Assembly: GCF_900698885.1 (NCBI RefSeq)
Contig: NZ_LR217705.1
Span: 985,918-1,049,917, forward strand
Direction: 5' to 3'
Origin: Erwinia_E haradaeae_H
Lineage (GTDB): Bacteria; Pseudomonadota; Gammaproteobacteria; Enterobacterales; Enterobacteriaceae
Length of the DNA stretch: 64,000 nt
A program made the translations under genes and the position numbers. Positions 1 through 10,435 of the stretch are shown in pieces. Position 1 is the stretch's first letter. The number at the start of each line of letters is the position of its first letter. Below the pieces are notes generated by a model. That model searched no databases, was not told where the DNA came from, and saw only the letters and a list, made by a program, of their open reading frames with translations.

Positions 1-2435
1 CAATATATCACCTTATAGAATTATTCTGGTATTATAAAATCATAAACGATAAAAAATATTATCATGACTAAGTATCTTATTTGCGAAAAGGCATCAGAAA
101 ATTATATACTATGTACTCAAAATAAATAACTAATATTCTACTAATTATCATAAATATCGCTTATAAAATTTATGCAATTAATGAAGGATTCTAGATATAA
201 TTGCTTACTCCTGACATGTAATTTCACATCAATTCTAAAAGATTACGAGATAATTCTAGGGAATTGATAAGACTAAATGATAACGAATATTAAGGCTTTA
301 TCAAAAATAACCAACTAATAGCATAAACTTTTCTAATCTTTAAATTATTCGAAAATAGTATTTCTGCTTAAAAGCATCCCTTATAGAACCGATAAAAATC
401 ACATGTCACACAAATTTTAATTTTACATAACAATTTTAAAAACATTCTCTTTAATATCTAGTCACGCAAGAATACTTTATTATTTTGCAGATTAATAAGC
501 GATATGTTAATTTAATCCATCTCATTAAACAATAATTAGATGACAATACATCTAATAAGACGAACTCTTTGTATTTCTCTTAAATTTTCTATTTAATATT
601 TTACAATTTTCTTAAAAATAAACTACGCTAGTGTTTTATAGAATCAATGTTTCGCCAACATCTATTGTAATAATAGTAAGTTATCATATACAAAATTAGT
701 AACAATGTAGAACCAAAATATTAAATATATACTCATTATTTTTATACAAGCTTCTATTTTAATATTTGTTAATAGCTTAATTTATTCTTCTCAGGATGGC
801 TACTGAAGAAAAATATTTTGTCTATAGAACACCAGCACAAGCTATTAGCTGGAAATAAGGATAAATGATAATTAATCTCAGTTCAGTATGCTAAAAATTT
901 TGCTACTTAATATTAAATTAATCTATAATATTTTTATAATTGTAATGCAATTCTTAATATGTGCCAATTAAAAACAAAAACTAAGCATTTTCTCTTAAAT
1001 ATCTAAATATTAATCTAAAATAGAGGCATGTGACATGATGACTATACAGACGCTATGAATTTCTAATAATACAAATCCAGTTCTTCATGATTATTGAAAA
1101 TTAATTATATATTATATACTCATTATAAATTCATTTTCTAAAAAACTGATAAAACATATTACGCGTTACTATATTACAGATCGCAGAAAGCACAGATGAT
1201 CTAATATTGAGAACTATGTTAGAATTTTTTAACTGATACAATTTTTTGATCACTTTATCTCTCTAACAATATTTTATACTAATAATAATATCAATTTTTA
1301 TTCTATTTACACTTATTTAAATAAATTTACTAACACTCAACTTACCGTTATTAAAAGTGTTACTGCTAAATTGTGTGCATATCAAACCAATCCTTTACGA
1401 GGTTACACAATAAAGTTAGTAACAATAGTGTCAATTAACTAATTATGATATAAACTTGTATTTAAAAGATAATTGCAAAAATTCTTATATATTATTAAAA
1501 ATAAACTAACTTTATTTCGTATTATGCGAAATAATTTTGATTAAAATATCTTAAGTTAAGATAACTATCTAGTTAGAACATACTAGTAAGAAATATCAGA
1601 TATTTAAATAAATTTAATTTGTGTATATGAAATATCTATATTAACATTACAAAATACAAAGATATAATTCAGCATATGTACGCTCATACAACTACTAGCT
1701 TGTTATTATCGTAATAGTAAAAAATTAGTAGTAATATACTAGCAATACCAAAGAATATATTCATAAGTAAGTTTATAAACACATATCAAAGCAAAATAAA
1801 GAATACTGAAGATAGTAAATAATATCCCGGTTATATAAATAAATCAGCATAAAAATCTAATAATTTCTATCTCAGAGGATCCATGATAAAATCATAGAAT
1901 ATAGAAAAGGAATATAGAAAAGGCTCTACATCTATTCTTACGTCTTATAATAAAAACAAGATAACTCACCAGTATTAATCAAATACCTAATAAAACTTGT
2001 TATATTTTCCTAAAATTGTATAATTATGCATAAATATGCATAAAATAGAGGGTTATGTTTCAATGAAAACTTAAAAAAATCTATTTATCTCTCACATCAG
2101 AACTTATATTGTAATACAGAAAATATTGCAATACAGAAAAGACCAAATATTCAAATATTCAAATTAATTTAATAAAAATAACTTGTATATTTAGAAGAAC
2201 GGTAGATTTGACTTCACATTAAGAATGAAAAATTCCAGATAAAGTATATTATATATATCATATAACAATAAAATTCATGGTATCATTAAAGATATGTACA
2301 TAAATGGGTTATATGTTAAAACATGGGTAAAGCATAATATTCCTATATTTATCTTTAACCTAAAATAAATTAACATTCGAGTAAATGCGTAGATTATTAT
2401 ATATCAAAAGTATATATGAATTTTAAAGAAGCATA
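1..2435. other. Long non-coding AT-rich stretch upstream of gmk
   Basis: I see no credible gene, tRNA or rRNA in these 2.4 kb on either strand. Stops are frequent in all frames and no recognisable protein fragment stands out. A 13-base unit is duplicated in tandem at 1898-1923. The stretch looks like eroded former genes. Confidence 0.7.
1898..1923. repeat. 13-base tandem duplication
   Basis: aatatagaaaagg occurs twice in direct succession in the non-coding DNA upstream of gmk. Confidence 0.9.
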
Positions 2436-3059
2436 ATGACTCCAGGGATACTATTCATTGTTTCCGCCCCTAGTGGAGCGGGTAAATCTAGCCTAATTAA
2501 AGCGCTGTGTAAAACACAGGCACTATATAACACACAAATATCTATTTCGCATACTACACGCAAAAAAAGACCTGGAGAAAGCCATGGTGAACACTATTAT
2601 TTCGTTAATCACAACCAGTTCCAAAATATGATTCATCAAAAAAAATTTCTGGAGTATGCTAAAGTATTTGGAAATTATTATGGTACTTCACGTCAAAACA
2701 TCACGAATAAATTACAGAAAGGTATCAATATATTTCTTGATATAGACTGGCAAGGCGCTAGAAAAATTCGACGCATCATGCCAACCTCACGCAGTATATT
2801 TATTTTACCTCCATCAAAAGATGAGCTAAAACGTCGTTTGTATAAACGCGACCAAGATAGTATAACTGTTATTACGCAACGCATGACTCAAGTTATCGAT
2901 GAAATGAAGCATTATACAGAATACCACTACCTAATAATTAATGAAAATTTTGATCGCGCACTTATAGACTTGCAAGCTATTATACGCTCCGAAAATTTAA
3001 GCGTTCATCACCAAGCAATACATCATTCTTCGTTAATTCGTAAATTATTGGAGAGCTAA
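2436..3059 (+). CDS. gmk: Guanylate kinase
   Basis: Guanylate kinase phosphorylates GMP to GDP with ATP in the cytoplasm, an essential step of guanine nucleotide supply. The protein is 207 residues, the same length as the E. coli enzyme, and aligns along its whole length. The P-loop SAPSGAGKSS lies at residues 10-19. The GMP-binding stretch around SHTTRKKRPGE and GEHYYFV is intact, as is the FLDIDWQGA strand. A purine-rich GAAG precedes the ATG. In enterobacteria gmk is followed by rpoZ and spoT; here rpoZ follows after 130 bases. No sign of decay. Confidence 0.97.
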   Translation: MTPGILFIVSAPSGAGKSSLIKALCKTQALYNTQISISHTTRKKRPGESHGEHYYFVNHNQFQNMIHQKKFLEYAKVFGNYYGTSRQNITNKLQKGINIFLDIDWQGARKIRRIMPTSRSIFILPPSKDELKRRLYKRDQDSITVITQRMTQVIDEMKHYTEYHYLIINENFDRALIDLQAIIRSENLSVHHQAIHHSSLIRKLLES

Positions 3060-3102
3060 TAAAATACACGTATAATAACAACCTATTGACTACTATTAAC
3101 TA

Positions 3103-3136
3103 TATAAACTTGATAGCAATATAAACTTGATAGCAA
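3103..3136. repeat. 17-base tandem duplication before rpoZ
   Basis: tataaacttgatagcaa occurs twice in direct succession, 3103-3119 and 3120-3136, about 50 bases upstream of rpoZ. Confidence 0.9.
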
Positions 3137-3188
3137 AATCTAATCATTTATAGTTCTTTTATATCACTATTAGTGGAGTTAGACATCC

Positions 3189-3398
3189 ATGGCTCGAGTA
3201 ACTGTTCAAAATGCAGTAAAAAATGTTGGAAATCGCTTCGATCTAGTGCTAATAGCAGCACGCCGGGCACGTCAAATCCAAATAGGTGGTAAAACTCCTT
3301 TAGTTCCTAAAGGAAATGATAAATCTACTGTTATTGCTCTGCGAGAAATTGAGAGTGGCTTGATCACTAATCAAACTCTTAATATTTTTGGTCGTTGA
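3189..3398 (+). CDS. rpoZ: RNA polymerase omega subunit, C-terminally shortened
   Basis: Omega helps assemble and stabilise RNA polymerase through beta-prime. The product starts MARVTVQNAVKNVGNRFDLV and matches enterobacterial omega to about residue 67, then stops at 69 residues instead of the usual 91. After the TGA stop the frame continues with K-L-E-E-E, which resembles the missing charged tail, so a premature stop within the dispensable tail is likely. The folded core is kept. GGAG lies just upstream of the ATG. gmk-rpoZ gene order is ancestral; the spoT gene that normally follows is absent. Confidence 0.95.
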   Translation: MARVTVQNAVKNVGNRFDLVLIAARRARQIQIGGKTPLVPKGNDKSTVIALREIESGLITNQTLNIFGR

Positions 3399-4336
3399 AA
3401 ATTGGAGGAAGAAAACATGCTAAATTAAAAACATAAAACCCTAAAGAAAAGTTTGAAGTAACTGAATTTAAAGAATATTAAAACGAATTCTAATCTAGGA
3501 TATACTCTAAATACTATTTATTAACTCATGATGTCTATCTCGTGAGAAACATCATACAGAGGAGGTAAAAGTGGTAAAAATTGTAATGACTTATGAACTA
3601 TCTTGGTAATGGAAAAATTAGATGATAAAAAATATTTTAACTTTATTTTTTAGTCTAACTAATTACACCATGATCATTGATGAATTATCATAATCACTCT
3701 TCTTAAACTTAACTTGATACCAAAAGCTCCACTTTTAATAGTATTGTATACTATATACATGAAGTTAATATTACAGTTAAGTATGCTAACTGTTAAGTAA
3801 TTCATATCTTGTTATACCTTACTTACTAAGTATAAGTAATACATTATTTAATATGAAGTAATACATTATGTAATAATCTTAATACGTAATAGTTACACTA
3901 CATCCCTTATGCGTTACTGATCTTCGCCAATTCTATCCGTAACTAACATTCAGTGACAGACTTGGTTTGAATACACTTAAGATTCCATATAGTATTGTAT
4001 AATACCATTCTGGTGAACAATCAAGAGATGAACAACACAGTAAAGTGTGGTTAATAATTGATAATAAAGTGCAACATATCAAAGATAATTTGATATTTTC
4101 CGTTTATTTATACGAGTAGATTAAAGTTATTCCCTAAATTTCTATAATAATAGAAATATAAACTACAAACCAAGACATCAAATCAAGGAATAATTCGTGA
4201 GTATAAATATCATAAAAAAGGTTTTTAATCTTTTGATTTAGTAAATCATATCAGAAATTTATTCTGATCCTATTAAGAAAAAACATGCCTGAAGCGGTAA
4301 CTAAAATATTCGTTTACAGAAGAATCAGGATTACAT
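3399..4336. other. Eroded spoT slot
   Basis: In enterobacteria spoT (about 2.1 kb) follows rpoZ directly. Here 0.94 kb of AT-rich DNA with stops in every frame precedes ansP. A few bases near 3538 could be read as a relic of the early SpoT residues Y-L-V, but that is too short to claim. No other gene is visible. Confidence 0.5.
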
Positions 4337-5809
4337 ATGAACGCAGATAAAACAGTAGGCGCAGAAAAACGTGCTTCAAAAAGACGTTGGTTAAATGCAC
4401 AAGATTCTGGTTATCACAAAGCCATGGATAATCGCCATGTACAGATGATTGCCATTGGAGGCGCAATTGGAACAGGTCTTTTTCTCGGCGCTGGTGCACG
4501 CCTTCAAACTGCCGGACCGGCATTAGCTTTAGTCTATTTAGTATGTGGTATTTTCTCATTTTTTATTTTACGTGCATTAGGTGAGCTAGTTTTACATCGA
4601 CCCTCTAGTGGAAGCTTTGTCTCTTATGCTCGTGAATTCTTAGGAGAAAAAGCTTCATATGTTACTGGGTGGATGTATTTTATAAACTGGGCGATGACTG
4701 GTATTGTTGATATTACAGCCGTGGCATTATATATGCACTATTGGAATGCTTGTGGCGATATACCGCAGTGGGTATTTGCCCTTGGTGCTTTAGCTATTGT
4801 TGGCAGTATGAATATGGTTGGAGTTAAGTGGTTTGCAGAAATGGAATTTTGGTTTGCTATGATCAAGGTTTTAGCTATTGTAGTCTTTTTAATTGTAGGT
4901 GTTGTATTTTTAGGAAGTGGTCAACCTTTAGCTGGAAATGCTACTGGTTTCTATCTAATTACTGATAATGGTGGATTTTTCCCCAATGGTCTTTTACCAG
5001 CTCTTGTGCTAATACAAGGAGTTGTATTTGCATTTGCATCAATTGAGCTAGTAGGTACCGCCGCAGGAGAATGTAAAGATCCTAAAAATATACTTCCGAA
5101 AGCTATTAATAGAGTTATCTGGCGTATCGGTTTATTTTATGTTGGATCAGTAGTATTACTAGTACTACTACTACCTTGGAATGCCTATCAAGCAGGACAG
5201 AGTCCATTTGTCACTTTCTTTTCAAAATTAGGCGTACCATACGCCGGCAGTATTATGAATATAGTCGTACTAAGTGCAGCATTATCCAGCTTAAACTCAG
5301 GACTATATGCTACTGGTCGCATTCTTAGATCCATGTCTATGGGTGGATCAGCCCCAAAATGCATGTCTAAAATGAGTAAACATCAAGTTCCTTATGTTGG
5401 GATAATAATGACAGTAAGTGTATATATAATTGGAGTATATCTGAACTATATTGTACCTTCTAGCGTATTTGAAATTGTCCTCAATATAGCAACGCTTGGT
5501 ATTATTTCATCTTGGGCTTTTATAGTAATATGTCAAATGCGCTTACGAAAAGCTATTAAAGAAGGAAGGGCTGAAGATATTAGCTTTAAGCTGCCAGGTG
5601 CTCCTTTTACATCATGGTTAACGCTACTATTTTTAGTAAGCGTTCTAATTTTAATGGCGTTCGATTATCCAAATGGCACCTATACTATTGCATCAATTCC
5701 ATTTCTTGGAATAGTGCTCACACTAGGCTGGTTTCGTGTACGTAAACGAGTAAATGCCTTAACAGAAGAAGAAAAAAATCCAGTAAAAATCATAAAATCT
5801 CAATATTGA
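4337..5809 (+). CDS. ansP: L-asparagine permease (amino acid/H+ symporter)
   Basis: This is an inner-membrane amino acid permease of the APC family. It is 490 residues, against 499 for E. coli AnsP, and follows AnsP almost residue for residue. Examples are the family motif GGAIGTGLFLGAG at 41-53, the block AGECKDP, and ALSSLNSGLYATGRILRSM in the second half. About twelve hydrophobic segments are spaced along the chain. The hydrophilic N terminus KRRWLNAQDSGYHKAM is also AnsP-like. Only the acidic C-terminal tail is shorter. Its neighbours (eroded spoT slot, recD) are not its ancestral ones. Conservation looks higher than for most genes here, which suggests that import of asparagine or a related amino acid is under strong selection. 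Confidence 0.93.
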   Translation: MNADKTVGAEKRASKRRWLNAQDSGYHKAMDNRHVQMIAIGGAIGTGLFLGAGARLQTAGPALALVYLVCGIFSFFILRALGELVLHRPSSGSFVSYAREFLGEKASYVTGWMYFINWAMTGIVDITAVALYMHYWNACGDIPQWVFALGALAIVGSMNMVGVKWFAEMEFWFAMIKVLAIVVFLIVGVVFLGSGQPLAGNATGFYLITDNGGFFPNGLLPALVLIQGVVFAFASIELVGTAAGECKDPKNILPKAINRVIWRIGLFYVGSVVLLVLLLPWNAYQAGQSPFVTFFSKLGVPYAGSIMNIVVLSAALSSLNSGLYATGRILRSMSMGGSAPKCMSKMSKHQVPYVGIIMTVSVYIIGVYLNYIVPSSVFEIVLNIATLGIISSWAFIVICQMRLRKAIKEGRAEDISFKLPGAPFTSWLTLLFLVSVLILMAFDYPNGTYTIASIPFLGIVLTLGWFRVRKRVNALTEEEKNPVKIIKSQY

Positions 5810-6522
5810 TATATTTATCATTACATTAATCGAGATTACTTTAAAAGTAAAAAAATAATCGAGACCTATGAATAACATCCTATCATCCGCTCTCAATAGC
5901 AAAAAAAATAACTGATAATTAAGTTGGCAACTATATGCATAACTCATGCATTAAGCTGAACATAATATCATAAATAAATATGCACTGAGTACGCTAAATG
6001 CTTTTACTTGCATCTCCTTTGAGGGGGGGGGTGCAGCAAACCCCAATAAATCTTCAAAGTAGTTTATGGAATATAGGCAAAATTATCCCGATTATATATA
6101 ACACACATATCTTTGTACTTAATAAAACTTTTTGATTGATTATAAAAAAAAACACCAAGTATATTCTAGTCGCCATGAAATCCAATAAAAATATAAATAA
6201 GCATTTTATGACCATCTTTATACGAAATATCCAATATTTATTCTTTTTGAATTGCAAGAAAAATAACTTAGTGGTATATTGATATTAATATTAATTTAAC
6301 AGTAATGTTATAATATTGATTTTTATAATTATTAGATGTTTACGATTAAAACTGGTTCAACTGGTTCATATGATGGTTTTATAACTATTACTGAGCATAT
6401 TATATATAATCAACACACTATCATAATACTATTATTAGTATAGATTAACTAGTTAAAAAACATACATGCTATCTAATAAGTAAGTGTTTTGCAATTTTTA
6501 TCTACTTTATTAATTTTGCAAT
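5810..6522. other. Intergenic region with a run of nine G
   Basis: This lies between convergent ansP and recD. It holds no recognisable gene. A run of nine G at 6023-6031 stands out in otherwise AT-rich DNA. No clear terminator is seen, although a short inverted repeat follows ansP near 5837-5848. Confidence 0.6.
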
Positions 6523-8373
6523 TCATTCTATTTTAAAGCTGCTAAAAATCCTATCTCTTAAGCCACTTTGACGTGATACGCAAGATCTTACTGCGCTTTC
6601 AAAAATTAATTTCTTAGAATAAATAGTGAGCTTTCTCTTTGCACGAGTAATCGCTGTATATACTAATTGACGCGTTAAAACTGGTATAATTTGATTTGGT
6701 AAAATAACTATAGCGTGATCAAACTCTGAACCCTGTGATTTATGTATTGTCATAGCAAAAGCTGTGTCATGCGATGGTAAAAAACAAGTTTGAACTGCAG
6801 TAATGCTACCATCAGATAATAAGAACCATACTTTCATCTCGTGATCATAATCTTCCATTGCTATACCAACCTCACCATTAAATAATTTCATATCTTGGTC
6901 ATTACTCATAATCATTACTGGACGTCCAATATACCATTCTTGTATAACAGAGGGACCCTTACTAATTAATCCAACCTGACGCAACATATTTTCAATATGC
7001 TTATTTAACTCTATTACACCAAACAACCCATTATGCACTGCACATAAAACTTGAAAACATCTAAAAGCAGTTAATACTTGATAAGGTTTAGCACCAGCGT
7101 GAAGCAAAGATAAATAAGTTCTATATCCATCAGCACAACTTTCTATTAGCCTCTTATAATCTGTTTTGCATCTAATCGCAATACGACACACATCACTAAA
7201 TGTACCATTTAGTATCTTCTCAGTACACTGAACCTGTCCATTATTTACTGCTAACGCTAATTGACCGATACCAGATGATCGCTTAAATCGATAACTTTTA
7301 GTAAGTACACAAATCATGTCACCTATTAAATTATTTTGCTTAGCTACCTGCTTACTCAGTTTACAACCCGTTAAACGGAAAAGCTGTTCAGCTCTTGTAG
7401 AGCTATAATAATTCTCTGCATGACAACAAAGATCGCTGAAAACAGATCCAGCTTCTATAGAAGTTAATTGATCTCGATCTCCAAGCAACAAAACCCGTGC
7501 GTGATGAGGTAATGCAGTAATTAAACGAGACATCATAGATAAATCGATCATCGATGCCTCATCAATAACCAATAGGTCAAGTCGAAGAGGATTTTCTGCA
7601 GAAAATCTGAAATACTGACTATTTGGGATGATATCTAATAACCTATGAAGTGTAACGGCGTCTCGCGGAAAGCTACTTAAAATATAATCACTTGCCTTTA
7701 GCCTCTTTATGGCATTACCAAGCGCCTCACTTAACTTTAAGGCAGACTTACCTGTTGGTGAAACCACCTTGATACATTGTGGTTTTAGTGACAACTCAAT
7801 AAAACTAGCTAAGAATTTAGCCACCGTGGTGGTTTTTCCGGTACCAGGGCCACCAGATATGATTGCTATTTGTCGTGTGAGAGCTACTGCTGCAGAAATT
7901 TTTTGCAAATCACACGCATCTTGACCAAAATAACGATCTAAAATTTTACGCGTCTTGCGCTCATCTATAGAAAATGAAGAGTTTTTATCTTGTATAAATT
8001 TAGCGATAACTATTTCGTTACACCACATTCGATACAAATAGAGACGCTCTCTATCTAAAACTAACGGTGCAGGTAACTTTCCATCACTCACTGCTGAATG
8101 TTTTAGTAGGATATCTGTAATATTTTCTGGAGCTCCAACCGACATCCATATCATCTGAGCTAAATCTTGATGCATACCAGAAAAAAAAACTTCAAAACGT
8201 AATTTATCGAGTAATAAGCATACATGCCCCTCTCTAGTATTACGGCTCACTAATGCCGCAAAAAACATAAGCAAAGGTGCATCTTCTCCTGAGATAACTC
8301 GAGCAAAATGCAAATCAAGAGGGTGCAACAATCCTCTTTTTTGCGCTATATATAATAGCTCTGACAATATCAT
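6523..8373 (-). CDS. recD: RecBCD subunit RecD, 5'-3' DNA helicase (apparently without recB/recC neighbours)
   Basis: RecD is the fast 5'-3' helicase subunit of the RecBCD nuclease. The product has 616 residues, close to the 608 of E. coli, with intact superfamily 1 motifs. Walker A GGPGTGKTT is at 174-182, Walker B VIDEASM at about 269-275, the late helicase motif MTIHKSQGSEF at 541-551 and the arginine motif TAITRAKR at 573-580. GGAAA precedes the ATG. In enterobacteria recD follows and overlaps recB, with ptrA and recC further upstream. Here the upstream 2 kb is empty. Either recB and recC lie elsewhere or RecD acts alone. Confidence 0.94.
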   Translation of the reverse strand: MILSELLYIAQKRGLLHPLDLHFARVISGEDAPLLMFFAALVSRNTREGHVCLLLDKLRFEVFFSGMHQDLAQMIWMSVGAPENITDILLKHSAVSDGKLPAPLVLDRERLYLYRMWCNEIVIAKFIQDKNSSFSIDERKTRKILDRYFGQDACDLQKISAAVALTRQIAIISGGPGTGKTTTVAKFLASFIELSLKPQCIKVVSPTGKSALKLSEALGNAIKRLKASDYILSSFPRDAVTLHRLLDIIPNSQYFRFSAENPLRLDLLVIDEASMIDLSMMSRLITALPHHARVLLLGDRDQLTSIEAGSVFSDLCCHAENYYSSTRAEQLFRLTGCKLSKQVAKQNNLIGDMICVLTKSYRFKRSSGIGQLALAVNNGQVQCTEKILNGTFSDVCRIAIRCKTDYKRLIESCADGYRTYLSLLHAGAKPYQVLTAFRCFQVLCAVHNGLFGVIELNKHIENMLRQVGLISKGPSVIQEWYIGRPVMIMSNDQDMKLFNGEVGIAMEDYDHEMKVWFLLSDGSITAVQTCFLPSHDTAFAMTIHKSQGSEFDHAIVILPNQIIPVLTRQLVYTAITRAKRKLTIYSKKLIFESAVRSCVSRQSGLRDRIFSSFKIE

Positions 8374-9393
8374 GTATTGTTTCCTGCATGTCAGATTTAA
8401 CTATAAACTTCATTAAATTAATAAAATGTAGCATGCTTTCCGCTAAAATATAGAAGCAATAGATCTTACACAGATCCTAGCTAAGATCTTTATGTCCATT
8501 TAATAAAAATCTTACAAAATATAATTTTTTACCATTGTAACTTAATAATCATCACATTAAAAATAGAAATTAGTTATGCATAAAAATCTTAAAACTATCA
8601 TAAAACCTCTCTAATCAGAAAAAATCAATAAACTATCAACTACGTTATTATATCACTTACAATTTTTTAGAATGATAAGATTATAAAAAATCCAGTATAT
8701 AGTAAACTAGCAAAACGATAATAGTAGTTTTTATTAGTTAGATTTAAACGCTACTGTGAACTAATAGTACAAAATGATAAACTGGTTACATAGCGCATAT
8801 ATGAATACTATCACTACAAAGTAGTAAAATGATATATACTCAAATCAGTTTAAATAGATCCCACATAATATCTGATCGGAGAAAATCATTAATGCCATTA
8901 ATATTACTTAAATATAATATTTTCACAAAAACAGAATAAAAAGTTCCAATATACAGCATATACTACCTAATTTAAAAATAAAATAATATCATGTACCATA
9001 TCGCGTACTATCTATCATGGAACTAGATAATATCTTTCATATTGGCACTTAGTACATAATTAATTTTAAAAAGCTAATTAAATCGAATGACTATTTTTAT
9101 ATTGCGGTATAATTTTATATATTATCTATAATCATCTGTTGTATGTTTTAAAAATAAATCTTATAAAATATTAATAAATGCTACTATATTAAAGATAAAA
9201 AATATATCATATTTATCTAATATTATAGAAATTTTGATATTACGGTCATATTATCTTGCTTAATGCTAGGAATAAACACATCTTTTTTTCTTTACAAAAA
9301 ATTAAAGATTTTTGATAAACATATATTATGTAATGATTACAGATTCTACTAAATAACTACTATGTAAATAACTGCCATGAAAACTATTCAATT

Positions 9394-9433
9394 AAAATAT
9401 AAGATATACATCTAAAATATAAGATATACATCT
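9394..9433. repeat. 20-base tandem duplication
   Basis: The unit aaaatataagatatacatct occurs twice, head to tail and without mismatch, at 9394-9413 and 9414-9433. It lies in non-coding DNA and looks like a recent slippage product. Confidence 0.9.
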
Positions 9434-9650
9434 ATTTCTTATATGTTACTTTTTATGAAAATAAAAAAATCAGATCACAATAATCCACTCAGCATTAATT
9501 ACCGAGAAATATTAATATTTCTTGAGCTATTTATAGATTTTATAATTTTTTATAAAATAAACATTAGTTATTTATAGATCCTCATAAACACACTCAGTAT
9601 TAGTAATTGAACATCCACTTACTTTTATGTATATCTAATAGTATTAGATA

Positions 9651-9693
9651 TACAAGATAAGAAATTATTATAGAAATAATTTCTTATCTTGTA
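9651..9693. repeat. Perfect 19-bp inverted repeat (hairpin)
   Basis: The arm tacaagataagaaattatt at 9651-9669 is exactly complementary to 9675-9693, with a 5-base loop. There is no T-run on either side, so it does not look like a classical terminator. The flanks extend the pairing imperfectly. Confidence 0.85.
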
Positions 9694-10435
9694 ATAATCT
9701 ATACTGACTGTTACTGTTTAAGAATCCACTTTTTTAGAAAAAAGAATAAATATTCTTTAATTAAATCAAAAATTAAAAACTAATTAATGAGAGAATGTAT
9801 AGCTATTAAAAATATACTATTTTAGTTTAAGAAATATTTTTAACTCCTTGTGAAAATTATCACAACACAAAGTGCATGATATTCGCTTTATCTATCGATG
9901 ATTCAGCATGAAATTATCTTATGCTTATAACATGTGCCATTCTTCTGCATAATAAAAATATAATATATAATACATTATATTTTTAAAAGTATAATATAGT
10001 GGTAAACTTAATTATGCCTTACTCAGTATTCTGTAATCATTTTTCTTTTTTTAAAAATAAGAGTCTATAATTTAATCATGCTCTCCTGCTTTTATATAGT
10101 ATAATACTGATATTTTATTTACTGAATTCTCAACACAGCAAAGCTTGCATGTATTTTATCAATTTGATATATAAAAGACTAGTTTAGAGGACAAGAATAA
10201 TCTAAACTAACTCGTATTATAGAGAGAGCTTATGTATCTATACCTAAAAAATCTATCTATCATTGTCGTGATCTAAACAAATTACATCAGAGAGCTATTA
10301 TAGCAATAAAACATTTTTAAGCATAAAATTATACCACAAAATAGCATATACTGATAATACATAATATATACATTATTTTTTAATAATAAAAATCTATCTA
10401 ATTCATAATTTTCTAGCACAAGGATCTAAAAATAT

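Larger units (their letters stand above)
8374..10435. other. Eroded region between recD and kdsD (recB slot)
   Basis: The 2 kb upstream of recD would normally hold recB. I find no readable remnant of it. The stretch contains a perfect 20-base tandem duplication at 9394-9433 and a perfect 19-bp hairpin at 9651-9693. Otherwise it is featureless AT-rich DNA. Confidence 0.55.

Noticed and set aside
3530..3570. Possible SpoT remnant (Y-L-V followed by R)
   Set aside because: Only three or four residues match, which is within chance for a sequence of this length.
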